NCBI GenBank assembly: GCA_015662325.1
Contig: DQUJ01000141.1
Coordinates: forward strand, 1-6,225
Source of the DNA: Leucothrix mucor
GTDB lineage: Bacteria; Pseudomonadota; Gammaproteobacteria; Thiotrichales; Thiotrichaceae
Direction of reading: 5' to 3'
DNA: 6,225 nucleotides
Shown here: positions 1-6,153 of the stretch, in pieces
How the letters are laid out: each line of letters begins with the position of its first letter
Position numbering within the stretch: the first letter of the stretch is position 1
The notes under the pieces: generated by a model
Told to the model about the DNA's origin: nothing
The model's input: the letters and a program-made list of their open reading frames with translations, nothing else
The model's database searches: none
Translations under genes and position numbers: made by a program

Positions 1-138
1 TATGGTAAAAACAAATAACGAAGAAATTGGGAACTTGGCTAAGCCCCGCAGGGTTCTTGTTATCGTTGTGGCAATACAACCATAAAGAAAAAAACGGGCG
101 GACAGCCTTGTTATACTTGTGAAACGTGCCAGCAGTAA
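1..138 (+). pseudogene. 3' end of an Fpg/Nei-family DNA glycosylase, reading frame broken
   Basis: The last 32 codons of this frame (43-135, stop TAA at 136-138) end in a zinc finger of the form C-X2-C-X16-C-X2-C. The four ligand cysteines are encoded at 58, 67, 118 and 127, with the context CYRCG and CETCQQ. That spacing and the final CQ are hallmarks of the C-terminal zinc finger of formamidopyrimidine-DNA glycosylase and endonuclease VIII, which binds damaged DNA during base excision repair. In the same frame there are stops at 16-18 (TAA) and 40-42 (TAA) and no start codon after them, so the finger cannot belong to an intact frame as written. Frame 2 from position 8 to about 52 reads KTNNEEIGNLAKPRR and may be the original linker; one extra A at 7-11 and one missing G at 51-53 would join it to YGK upstream and GSCYRCG downstream. 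This could be real decay or an assembly error. Family assignment is firm for the finger only; Fpg and Nei cannot be told apart here. Confidence 0.6.
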
Positions 139-145
139 AAAGTGT

Positions 146-508
146 TTAAAACACCAACACAAACAGCCAAACCATCCCGACATTAACCATTGCAATAAAT
201 ACCGCCGCAGAGCCCATATCTTTGGCTCTGCCGGATAATTCATGAAGCTCACCACCAAAACGATCAATCGCCGCTTCAATCGCTGAGTTGATAATTTCTA
301 CTAACAACAATAATAAAACACTACCAATCAACAAGGCTTTTTCAACACCAGAATCACCCAGCCAGATAGACAACGGAATCGCCACAGCCAATAAAAACAC
401 TTCTTGGCGAAACGCTTCTTCGTGTTTGTAGGCGGCTTTCAAACCCTGCCAAGTAAAGCCTAATGCCTTTACCCAACGGGTAATGCCTGTGTTGCCACTA
501 CCTGCCAT
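146..508 (-). CDS. dgkA: Diacylglycerol kinase (prokaryotic DgkA type)
   Basis: This small inner-membrane enzyme phosphorylates diacylglycerol with MgATP to phosphatidic acid, recycling lipid released during synthesis of periplasmic glucans. The 120-residue product closely follows E. coli DgkA (122 residues). An amphipathic N-terminus leads to HEEAFRQE (about 29-36), followed by three hydrophobic segments at about 37-50, 57-72 and 100-119. The signature VEIINSAIEAAIDR carries Glu71, Asn74 and Glu78, matching the catalytic and metal-binding Glu/Asn/Glu set of the family, followed by HELSGRAKDMGSAAV. I chose ATG at 506-508: it gives MAGSGNTGITRW, which aligns with the E. coli start, and AAAGG lies 8 bases upstream. 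A GTG three codons earlier (515-517) overlaps that ribosome site and is unlikely. The gene follows gcvP by 68 bases on the same strand and may be co-transcribed with it. Its stop TAA is 7 bases from the converging glycosylase remnant. Confidence 0.96.
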   Translation of the reverse strand: MAGSGNTGITRWVKALGFTWQGLKAAYKHEEAFRQEVFLLAVAIPLSIWLGDSGVEKALLIGSVLLLLLVEIINSAIEAAIDRFGGELHELSGRAKDMGSAAVFIAMVNVGMVWLFVLVF

Positions 509-546
509 GATAAACACCTTTAAATATTTCTACATTTAATAATATG

Positions 547-565
547 ATACCTGCCTATCAGGTAT
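547..565 (-). other. Small hairpin between gcvP and dgkA
   Basis: A perfect 7-bp inverted repeat (547-553 with 559-565, arms ATACCTG and CAGGTAT) around a 5-base loop lies 11 bases after the gcvP stop. On the transcript it is followed by an AU-rich stretch (CAUAUUAUU) without a clean U run. It could slow or partly end transcription before dgkA or protect the gcvP mRNA end. It does not meet the usual standard for an intrinsic terminator. Confidence 0.35.
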
Positions 566-576
566 GACGATTCTTG

Positions 577-3465
577 TTACCGATAACTTTCAATTGATGG
601 ACACGAACATATCAGATTTCGATCACCATAGACATTATCGACACGATTCACTGTAGGCCAATACTTCGATGTGCTAATTACACCTTTTGGGAAAACGGCA
701 GTTTGTTGATCATAAGGTCGATCCCAGTTTTCACCAATATCAGCAAGCGTATGCGGTGCATTCACCAGTGGATTATTCTCCAACGACCAATCACCGTTTT
801 GTACTTTGCTGATTTCTTCTCGAATCGCAATCATCGCATCACAAAAACGATCTAACTCGTATTTAGATTCTGATTCGGTCGGCTCAATCATTAATGTACC
901 CGCCACAGGAAATGACATGGTCGGCGCATGGAAACCATAATCCATTAAACGTTTTGCAATATCTTCTTCGCTAATACCAGAGGCTTCTTTAAGTGGGCGA
1001 ATATCAATAATACATTCGTGTGCCACTGCGCCATTTTTACCGCGATACAAAATAGGATAATGATCAGCGAGTCGCTCAGTTATATAGTTAGCACTTAGAA
1101 TCGCTATTTTAGTGACCTGTGTATTACCCGCTTTACCGAGCATTTTCATGTACATCCACGAAACGGGCAGAATAGATGCGCTACCATAAGGTGCGGCAGA
1201 TACCGCATGGGTTTTGTTTTCGGTATTGACAATATGTCCAGGAACAAACGGCGCAAGATGACTGCGCACACCGATTGGACCCACACCTGGCCCGCCGCCG
1301 CCGTGTGGAATCGCAAAGGTTTTATGCAAATTAAGATGCGACACATCCGATCCAAACTTGCCGGGTTTAGATAAGCCTACTTGCGCGTTCATATTAGCGC
1401 CATCCAGATAAACCTGCCCACCGCAGTCATGAATAATATCGCAGACTTCGACAATATCTTCTTCAAATACGCCGTGGGTTGATGGATAAGTGACCATGAT
1501 ACAAGCCAAATCATCTTTGTGTTCTTGTGCTTTGTTACGTAAATCAGCAACATCAATATTGCCTTTGTTATCACAATCGACCAGCACGATTTTCATTCGT
1601 GCCATTGCCGCAGATGCAGGATTTGTGCCGTGTGCCGAAGTTGGGATTAAACAGATATTACGTGCCCCCTGCCCTATACTTTCGTTATAACGGTTGATTG
1701 CAACCAGCCCCGCATATTCTCCCTGCGCGCCTGAGTTTGGTTGCATCGAAACCGCATCGTAGCCAGTAGCTTCTGCCAACCATGCCGCCAACTCATCAAT
1801 CATTTGTTGATAACCTTGCGTTTGATCTGCAGGTGCGAACGGGTGGATAGATGAAAATTCTGGCCAACTCACTGGCATTAATTCGCTCGCTGCATTGAGC
1901 TTCATGGTACAAGAACCGAGCGGAATCATTGCATGAACGAGCGATAAATCTTTGTTCTCAAGGCGTTTAAGGTAACGCATCATTTCTGTTTCGGTGTGAT
2001 ACTGGTTAAACACTTCGTGTGTTAAAAAATCAGTTTCTCGTGCAGAGATTTCTGGAATACCCGAATCACACTGTGCTTTAAGAATTTGTTGATCAATTTC
2101 GTTTACATCAAAGCCGTGATCTTTTCCTAAAAACAGCGTAAATAAATCAGCAATATCATCCACTGTTTTAGTTTCATCAAAGCTAACCGCTAATTTATCG
2201 TCACCCACCAAACGCAGATTAATACCCTGCGCTAAGGCTTGTTTGTAAATGGATTGCTGATTTTTGCCAACAGCGACCGTCAGCGTATCAAACCACGAGG
2301 TATTAACTAAGAACTCACCATCAGAAAGCTTACTTTGACGAATCGCCGCTGCAAAAATACTGGTGAGTCGATTGATTCTACCTGCGATTTGTTTCAAGCC
2401 GTTTGGCCCATGATAGACCGCATAAAAACCTGCCATATTTGCCAATAACGCCTGCGCAGTACAGATATTAGAGGTCGCCTTTTCACGGCGAATATGTTGC
2501 TCGCGAGTTTGCATTGCCATGCGTAATGCTTGATTACCACGGCTATCAATTGATACGCCGATTACACGACCGGGCATCGAACGTTTGAGTTTATCCCGCA
2601 CTGCAAAGAAAGCGGCATGTGGACCACCAAAGCCCATCGGTACGCCAAAGCGTTGTGAATTTCCAAATACAATATCTGCGCCCATTTTACCGGGGGATTC
2701 CAGCATCACTAAGGACATTAAATCCGCACCGACACACACCAATGCTTTTTGACCGTGCGCCTGTTTTATAATGGATTCAAGATCAACAATGTTACCCGAT
2801 AAACCCGGGTACTGAACCAACACACCAAATACTTCATGTTGCTCCAATTCGGTTGCAGGGTCACCAATAACCAGTTCAAAACCAAAGTATTGTGCGCGTG
2901 TTTCAAGTACCGCTAAGGTTTGCGGAAGCACATCTTTATCAACAAAGAACTTATCTGTTTTTAAACGGTTAGAACGCTTACTTAACGCCATTGCTTCGGC
3001 AGCGGCGGTTGCTTCATCTAATAATGAAGCATTTGCCATATCCATTCCCGTTAGGTCGATAACCATTTGTTGAAAGTTTAATAAACCCTCTAAACGCCCT
3101 TGTGAAATTTCGGGCTGATACGGCGTGTACGCGGTATACCAACCAGGGTTTTCCAATACATTTCTAAGGATCACCGAAGGCACAATCGTATCGTAATAGC
3201 CTGAACCAAGATACGAAGTATTTACTTTGTTTTTATCCGCAAGGGTACGCAAATAATCCAAGGCTTCTTTTTCTGAACAACTATCATCCAGATTTAAGGG
3301 CTGATCCAATCGAATACTATCAGGTACGGTTTTATCAATGAGTTCATCCAAGGTTGCAACGCCCACGATTTTGAGCATGGCAGGAATATCAGCTTGTTGT
3401 GGGCCGATATGACGCGAAATGAAGTCATCGTGCTGGTATAACGTATTTAAAGGTGTGTTTTTCAT
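577..3465 (-). CDS. gcvP: Glycine dehydrogenase (decarboxylating), glycine cleavage P protein
   Basis: P protein is the PLP enzyme that decarboxylates glycine and transfers the aminomethyl group to the lipoyl arm of GcvH. The product is 962 residues, against 957 in E. coli, so it is the full-length fused form rather than the split GcvPA/GcvPB type. The N-terminal half has SRHIGP (17-22), then GSGYYDT and [13 protein letters not shown], and later [13 protein letters not shown] and [13 protein letters not shown]. The C-terminal catalytic half has GSCTMKLN (517-524), [21 protein letters not shown] (His612), [12 protein letters not shown], and [15 protein letters not shown], in which Lys715 is the expected Schiff-base lysine. 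It ends with [18 protein letters not shown], as in the family. The start gives a normal N-terminus, but I see no clear Shine-Dalgarno sequence before it (upstream bases TTTTATACACT). It is the third gene of the operon, 129 bases after gcvH, with a long hairpin in the gap. No frameshift or missing motif. Confidence 0.98.
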   Translation of the reverse strand: MKNTPLNTLYQHDDFISRHIGPQQADIPAMLKIVGVATLDELIDKTVPDSIRLDQPLNLDDSCSEKEALDYLRTLADKNKVNTSYLGSGYYDTIVPSVILRNVLENPGWYTAYTPYQPEISQGRLEGLLNFQQMVIDLTGMDMANASLLDEATAAAEAMALSKRSNRLKTDKFFVDKDVLPQTLAVLETRAQYFGFELVIGDPATELEQHEVFGVLVQYPGLSGNIVDLESIIKQAHGQKALVCVGADLMSLVMLESPGKMGADIVFGNSQRFGVPMGFGGPHAAFFAVRDKLKRSMPGRVIGVSIDSRGNQALRMAMQTREQHIRREKATSNICTAQALLANMAGFYAVYHGPNGLKQIAGRINRLTSIFAAAIRQSKLSDGEFLVNTSWFDTLTVAVGKNQQSIYKQALAQGINLRLVGDDKLAVSFDETKTVDDIADLFTLFLGKDHGFDVNEIDQQILKAQCDSGIPEISARETDFLTHEVFNQYHTETEMMRYLKRLENKDLSLVHAMIPLGSCTMKLNAASELMPVSWPEFSSIHPFAPADQTQGYQQMIDELAAWLAEATGYDAVSMQPNSGAQGEYAGLVAINRYNESIGQGARNICLIPTSAHGTNPASAAMARMKIVLVDCDNKGNIDVADLRNKAQEHKDDLACIMVTYPSTHGVFEEDIVEVCDIIHDCGGQVYLDGANMNAQVGLSKPGKFGSDVSHLNLHKTFAIPHGGGGPGVGPIGVRSHLAPFVPGHIVNTENKTHAVSAAPYGSASILPVSWMYMKMLGKAGNTQVTKIAILSANYITERLADHYPILYRGKNGAVAHECIIDIRPLKEASGISEEDIAKRLMDYGFHAPTMSFPVAGTLMIEPTESESKYELDRFCDAMIAIREEISKVQNGDWSLENNPLVNAPHTLADIGENWDRPYDQQTAVFPKGVISTSKYWPTVNRVDNVYGDRNLICSCPSIESYR

Positions 3466-3502
3466 AGTGTATAAAAGTATAAAGCTATTAAATTTACATA
3501 AG

Positions 3503-3579
3503 TTTTTGCCACGGAAAAATACGGAAAGAGAACTGTAATGAGGTTCTAATTATCTTTTCCGTGTCTTCCGTGGCAAAAA
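3503..3579. repeat. Long imperfect palindrome in the gcvH-gcvP gap
   Basis: The outer arms (3503-3516 and 3566-3579) are 14-base perfect inverse complements reading TTTTTGCCACGGAA. After a 4- versus 3-base asymmetric bulge, 7-base arms (3521-3527 and 3556-3562, ACGGAAA) continue the stem, and AGAAC/GTTCT (3529-3533, 3543-3547) can close the top. The left half reads as two copies of a CACGGAA/TACGGAA unit, a motif I remember as frequent in dispersed intergenic palindromes of environmental bacteria. On either strand the hairpin is preceded by T and followed by A, the reverse of an intrinsic terminator, so it is not one. It may act as an mRNA-stabilising or processing site, or be a non-autonomous mobile repeat. 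Confidence 0.8.
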
Positions 3580-3594
3580 AGGAGTGTTTTTAGT

Positions 3595-3987
3595 TTAAGA
3601 ATCCTGACACTCAAGCGCGTACGCATCAGCATCCATCATCTTATCCATATCATCCATATTGGTTAACCTCAATGTAAAAATCCAGCCTTCGCCAAATGGA
3701 GCAGAATTGATAAGCTCTGGCTCGCCGTCTAATTCTTCATTTACTGCGATCACTTCACCCGCTAATGGAATGTACATATCCGATGCGGCTTTTACCGATT
3801 CGATTACGCCACAGCTTTCTTCTTCAACATAGCCGTTATCCACTTCAGGTAGCTCAACATAAACGATGTCGCCTAATAAGCCTTGTGCATGGTCGGTAAT
3901 ACCGACGGTGACAGTGCCATCGCCATTGTCGCGTAGCCATTCGTGGGTTTTTGAATATTTAAGATCACTTGGGTTTTCGTTACTCAT
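3595..3987 (-). CDS. gcvH: Glycine cleavage system H protein (lipoyl carrier)
   Basis: H protein is the soluble carrier whose lipoyl-lysine arm moves the methylamine intermediate from P to T and is reoxidised by the L protein. The product is 130 residues (129 in E. coli). It starts with the typical YSKTHEWLR (about 11-19) and has GITDHAQGLLGDIVYVELP. The lipoylation site is ESVKAASDMYIPLAGEV, with Lys66 the modified residue by comparison with the family. The C-terminal part (NSAPFGEGWIFTL) is also standard. ATG at 3985-3987 is preceded by GGAG with 7 bases between, a good ribosome site. It is the second gene of the operon, 203 bases after gcvT and 129 before gcvP. Function is certain at the family level. 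Confidence 0.98.
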   Translation of the reverse strand: MSNENPSDLKYSKTHEWLRDNGDGTVTVGITDHAQGLLGDIVYVELPEVDNGYVEEESCGVIESVKAASDMYIPLAGEVIAVNEELDGEPELINSAPFGEGWIFTLRLTNMDDMDKMMDADAYALECQDS

Positions 3988-4006
3988 ACTTTTTCTCCGA
4001 TGTTCT

Positions 4007-4033
4007 TAATTAAGTCTAATTAAGTCTAATTAA
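4007..4033. repeat. Short tandem repeat before gcvH, 10-base unit
   Basis: The unit TAATTAAGTC is repeated 2.7 times without mismatch, ending about 20 bases before the gcvH start codon, just upstream of its ribosome site. The run is AT-rich and could vary in copy number by slippage. Whether it affects gcvH expression is not shown by the sequence. Confidence 0.75.
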
Positions 4034-4043
4034 CATTTGTTGA

Positions 4044-4188
4044 TCCCTTTCCTTTAGAGGGTATCGTAAAAATATCGTAGGTTGGTGCTGAGCTTGCAAA
4101 GCCCAACAAACAGAACCATGTTGGGCTTCGTTCCTCAGCACCAACCTACATAATGTCATGCTACAACTCCCTTTAGCAGGAAAAGGGA
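4044..4188. repeat. Nested inverted repeat in the gcvT-gcvH gap
   Basis: Three pairs of inverse-complementary arms are nested. The outer pair is TCCCTTTCCT (4044-4053) with AGGAAAAGGGA (4178-4188), matching except for one bulged A. The middle pair is 16 bases and perfect (4077-4092 with 4134-4149, GTAGGTTGGTGCTGAG). The inner pair is 10 bases and perfect (4099-4108 with 4119-4128, AAGCCCAACA), with a 10-base loop. I recall GTAGGTTGG and AAGCCCAACA palindromes as common dispersed intergenic repeats in gammaproteobacterial genomes; that is memory, not a search. The structure fills most of the gap after the gcvT stop. It has no U run and is unlikely to be an intrinsic terminator. A local alternative hairpin (4168-4174 with 4182-4188) competes with the outer stem. 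Confidence 0.85.
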
Positions 4189-4190
4189 AT

Positions 4191-5303
4191 TTAAATTAAT
4201 GATTTTCCGTTTCTAACAAACGGCGGTTTAACAATTCTTGCTTTCAGTTGTTTGCCACGAATTTCTACATGACAGCTATCGTTAACTTGCGATGGAATAC
4301 GTGCAAACGCAATCGCAACACCTAATGTGGGCGAAAACGACCCGCTAGTTGTTTCGCCGTCACCGTGTTCTGTAATCACTTTTTGATGCCCGCGTAATAC
4401 GCCTTTATCTTCTAATACTAAGCCAACCAGTTTCTGTTCAGAGCCATTTTGCTTCTCTTTCTCTAATACTGGGCGACCGATAAATTCACGTGGGTTTTCA
4501 TCATCTGCTTTACCCCAAGCGATAGTCCAACCCATTGCTGCAGATAAGGGTGATATAGACTCATCCATATCCGTACCGTATAAGTTCATACCCGCTTCTA
4601 AACGCAATGTATCGCGTGCGCCTAAACCAATAGGCTTAACACCTTGAGCTAAAAGATCATCCCATAAGCCCGCGGCTTTTTCATTAGGAATGATAATTTC
4701 AAAACCATCTTCACCTGTATAACCCGTTCGTGCATAAAAGCCATCATCCAGTTGAATCCCAAAGAAGGGTTTTAAGTCCCCTACTTTGCTCGCAACATTA
4801 TCAGAAAAAACTGACAACGCTTTCTCACGCGCATTCGGGCCTTGCACCGCAATCATCGCAAGATCATCTCGTTCTACAATCTTTACATGAAAACCTTCGG
4901 TTTGCTGGTTCATCCACTTGATGTCTTTTTCACGTGTAGCGGCATTAACCACAATGCGATAGAAATCATCTTCAAGATAATAAACAATTAAATCATCAAT
5001 CACACCCGCATCATGATTAAGCATCGCGCTGTACAATGCTTTGCCTTTATCTTTCAGCTTATCAACATCGTTTGCCAATAAATACTGCAAAAACGGTTTT
5101 ACTTCCTTACCTTTTAAATCCAGTACCACCATGTGTGATACATCAAACATACCCGCATCTTCGCGAACTTGTTTGTGTTCTTTGACCTGAGATCCGTAAT
5201 TAATCGGCATTTCCCAGCCAGCGAAATCAACCATTTTACCGTTGGATTCTAGGTGTTTTTCATAGAGAGGGGTTTTCTGTGGTGCATTCGTTTGTTCGGA
5301 CAT
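4191..5303 (-). CDS. gcvT: Aminomethyltransferase, glycine cleavage T protein
   Basis: T protein takes the aminomethyl group from the lipoyl arm of GcvH, transfers its carbon to tetrahydrofolate as 5,10-methylene-THF and releases ammonia. The product is 370 residues (364 in E. coli). Landmarks in order: [16 protein letters not shown] (24-39), [10 protein letters not shown] (49-58), LLANDVDKL (75-83), [10 protein letters not shown] (100-109) with the aspartates that include the conserved catalytic one, NAATREKD (120-127), QGPNA (154-158), [10 protein letters not shown] (194-203), [18 protein letters not shown] (226-243) and SFSPTLG (322-328). All are typical of GcvT rather than of the related YgfZ or dimethylglycine dehydrogenase families. 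ATG at 5301-5303 has AAGGA about 10 bases upstream, a slightly long spacing. First gene of the operon, directly behind the glycine riboswitch terminator. Confidence 0.98.
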   Translation of the reverse strand: MSEQTNAPQKTPLYEKHLESNGKMVDFAGWEMPINYGSQVKEHKQVREDAGMFDVSHMVVLDLKGKEVKPFLQYLLANDVDKLKDKGKALYSAMLNHDAGVIDDLIVYYLEDDFYRIVVNAATREKDIKWMNQQTEGFHVKIVERDDLAMIAVQGPNAREKALSVFSDNVASKVGDLKPFFGIQLDDGFYARTGYTGEDGFEIIIPNEKAAGLWDDLLAQGVKPIGLGARDTLRLEAGMNLYGTDMDESISPLSAAMGWTIAWGKADDENPREFIGRPVLEKEKQNGSEQKLVGLVLEDKGVLRGHQKVITEHGDGETTSGSFSPTLGVAIAFARIPSQVNDSCHVEIRGKQLKARIVKPPFVRNGKSLI

Positions 5304-5331
5304 GAACTTAAATTCCTTATATAAAATTCAT

Positions 5332-5367
5332 AAAAAAAGGGCGGCAGACGATATTCGTCTGCCGCCC
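5332..5367 (-). terminator. Intrinsic terminator of the glycine riboswitch leader
   Basis: A perfect 13-bp, GC-rich stem (5339-5351 with 5355-5367; RNA 5' arm GGGCGGCAGACGA) with a 3-base loop is followed on the minus strand by seven U residues (5338-5332). This is a canonical Rho-independent terminator, placed 28 bases before the gcvT start and 1 base after the last stem of aptamer 2. It should stop leader transcription unless antitermination occurs. Confidence 0.93.
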
Positions 5368-5368
5368 T

Positions 5369-5471
5369 CTCTGTCCTGTTACCTGAGAGATTCCCTAGCC
5401 TAAACAGTGTTTAGGAAATTTAGGTTAAACCCTTCGGTGGAATTAGCCAATAGCCAATTCGCTCTCCAGAG
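5369..5471 (-). ncRNA. Glycine riboswitch, aptamer 2
   Basis: On the minus strand this domain shows the conserved glycine aptamer core: GGAGAG near the 5' end, ACCGAAGGG in the middle, and CUCUCAGGUAACAGGACAGAG at the 3' side. P1 is CUCUG (5471-5467) with CAGAG (5373-5369). The next helix pairs GAGAG with CUCUC. A peripheral hairpin, CCUAAAC/GUUUAGG, is perfect. The second aptamer of this class typically cooperates with the first in sensing glycine. Its 3' end abuts the terminator. The pattern matches the gcvT element as I know it from B. subtilis and Vibrio. Confidence 0.95.
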
Positions 5472-5476
5472 TCAGT

Positions 5477-5581
5477 ATCTCTTCGCAGTCCTTGTGCCTG
5501 AGCGTTTCCGGGCGGATTTGCGTCTTCGGCGACCTTATAACTTAGAATAAATATTCTAGTTTAGTCTCTCCTGCGGGAGAT
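5477..5581 (-). ncRNA. Glycine riboswitch, aptamer 1
   Basis: The first aptamer has a long P1: AUCUC plus CGCAG (5581-5577, 5575-5571) pairs with CUGCG plus GAGAU (5488-5484, 5481-5477). Core motifs are GGAGAGAC, GCCGAAGACGCAAA and CGCUCAGGCACAAGGAC. A peripheral hairpin, UAGAAU/AUUCUA, is perfect. The helix that should pair GAGAG with CUCUC has CGCUC instead, giving one non-canonical pair. Only five bases (5472-5476) separate it from aptamer 2, the usual tandem layout. The leader just upstream can pair with this linker (see findings). Confidence 0.94.
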
Positions 5582-5599
5582 ATTACTGATATGGAAAAG

Positions 5600-5628
5600 A
5601 CTATACCGAGGATGGTTGTTTTTTCCAA
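5600..5628 (-). promoter_or_regulatory. Probable sigma70-type promoter of the gcv operon
   Basis: On the minus strand, TTGGAA (5628-5623, 4 of 6 to the -35 consensus) and TATAGT (5605-5600, 5 of 6 to the -10 consensus) are separated by exactly 17 bases. Transcription would start near 5592, about 11 bases before P1 of the first riboswitch aptamer, which fits an RNA leader that begins with the riboswitch. No operator for a known regulator (for example GcvA) could be identified by eye. Confidence 0.65.
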
Positions 5629-5640
5629 CAAATTTATAAT

Positions 5641-5990
5641 TTATTACGGCTAAGTTTCATATTATAACCCGTGGTTAGATTTGAGACGTATTAACAAATC
5701 AGTCATTCCCGCGCAGGTGGGAATCTATCTATCAGAATGCACTTTGTTCAAATATAAAACCTATCTGCAGGGGTGTTGAAAAATACAGGACATAATCCCG
5801 CTGATTCTCTGCAAAGAATTTAAGTTGTAGTTCCCGTTTCAAATCTAGGGACTCTCCAACCCACCCTCTGTAAGTCTCTGATTTTAAGGCTTTAAAAGGT
5901 GGTTTTCGGCGCAAGTGCGTTTTATCACCCCTTTTTCATGTCAGCAGGTGTCAGTAGTGGCTCTTCTTCGCTTTGCTGAGTCTAAGTCAT
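5641..5990. other. Gene-poor stretch with one doubtful 60-codon frame
   Basis: I recognise no gene here. The minus strand is open from 5914 (TTG) to a stop at 5732, encoding 60 residues that start LRRKPPFKALKSETYRGW and end GFIFEQSAF. It has no good start codon, no ribosome site at normal distance, and no family I recognise. It lies between a dispersed palindrome and a broken IS orfA, so a remnant of a mobile element or random open frame is more likely than a real gene. The stretch next to the orfA remnant (5941-5997) is open in the same frame as the shifted orfA but is not typical transposase sequence. Confidence 0.4.
5705..5724. repeat. Short dispersed palindrome, ATTCCC-N8-GGGAAT
   Basis: The 20-base element has arms ATTCCCGC and GTGGGAAT, complementary except for one G-T pair, around GCAG. 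It fits the pattern ATTCCC-N8-GGGAAT known as dRS3 in Neisseria. Very similar CATTCCCGC..GCGGGAAT repeats are, from memory, frequent in many proteobacteria. It lies in non-coding sequence about 80 bases upstream of the gcv promoter. No function can be read from it. Confidence 0.65.
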
Positions 5991-6107
5991 CTAAGAATAG
6001 AACATTGTACGTACTACTAATTTGCGACAGTGTTTGTTCGTTTTTAATAGTTCAAGCACCAATTTGGTCTTGAATGCGAAACTGTAAATGGTTCGTCTTT
6101 TACTCAT
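5991..6107 (-). pseudogene. Truncated, frameshifted IS3-like transposase orfA remnant
   Basis: The N-terminus reads MSKRRTIYSFAFKTKLVLELLK from ATG at 6105-6107, with GGAG 7 bases upstream. It resembles the start of OrfA proteins of IS3-type elements (helix-turn-helix protein that binds the IS ends, pattern xRRxxYSxEFKxKxVLExLK). In this frame it then turns into unrelated residues and stops at TAG 5991-5993. One frame over, the bases encode NEQTLSQISSTYNVL, the expected continuation of the helix-turn-helix. Adding one A to the five-A run (plus-strand T at 6041-6045) restores the frame. Similarity ends after YNVL at about 5998, where the family expects a Pro-Lys-containing motif and WK, so the element is also truncated. 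No orfB or IS right end is present. Confidence 0.6.
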
Positions 6108-6120
6108 TTTTCTACTCCGA

Positions 6121-6153
6121 TTATTTCGATTTAGTTTAACTAAATCGAAATAA
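6121..6153. repeat. 33-base near-perfect palindrome
   Basis: The 16-base arms (6121-6136 and 6138-6153, TTATTTCGATTTAGTT and its inverse complement) flank a single unpaired base. On the minus strand it spans the stop of the frame entering from the right edge and lies 14 bases upstream of the orfA remnant start codon. It could be an operator-like dyad, a weak transcript end, or a mobile-element structure. It lacks GC content and a U run, so it is not a standard terminator. Confidence 0.85.

Noticed and set aside
509..517. GTG start for dgkA three codons upstream
   Set aside because: It overlaps the AAAGGTG ribosome site that serves the ATG at 506-508, and the ATG gives the family's usual N-terminus.
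1146..1355. Minus-strand open frame of 69 codons
   Set aside because: Lies wholly inside gcvP in another frame and has no recognisable domain.
1389..1690. Two short open frames (minus 1389-1574, plus 1490-1690)
   Set aside because: Both lie inside gcvP, overlap its conserved catalytic half, and look like shadows of its codons.
3503..3579. Intrinsic terminator between gcvH and gcvP
   Set aside because: The hairpin is preceded by a T run and followed by an A run on both strands, so no U tract follows the stem.
4007..4033. CRISPR-like repeats
   Set aside because: Unit of 10 bases in direct tandem without spacers; it is a simple repeat.
4168..4188. Terminator directly after gcvT (TCCCTTT/AAAGGGA hairpin)
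   Set aside because: Only 7 bp, with no U run downstream on the minus strand, and its arm is shared with the larger nested repeat.
4730..4921. Plus-strand open frame of 63 codons
   Set aside because: Antisense shadow within gcvT with no domain or ribosome site of note.
5732..5914. 60-residue hypothetical protein as a confident gene
   Set aside because: TTG start, no ribosome site at normal distance, no recognised family, and placement among mobile-element debris.
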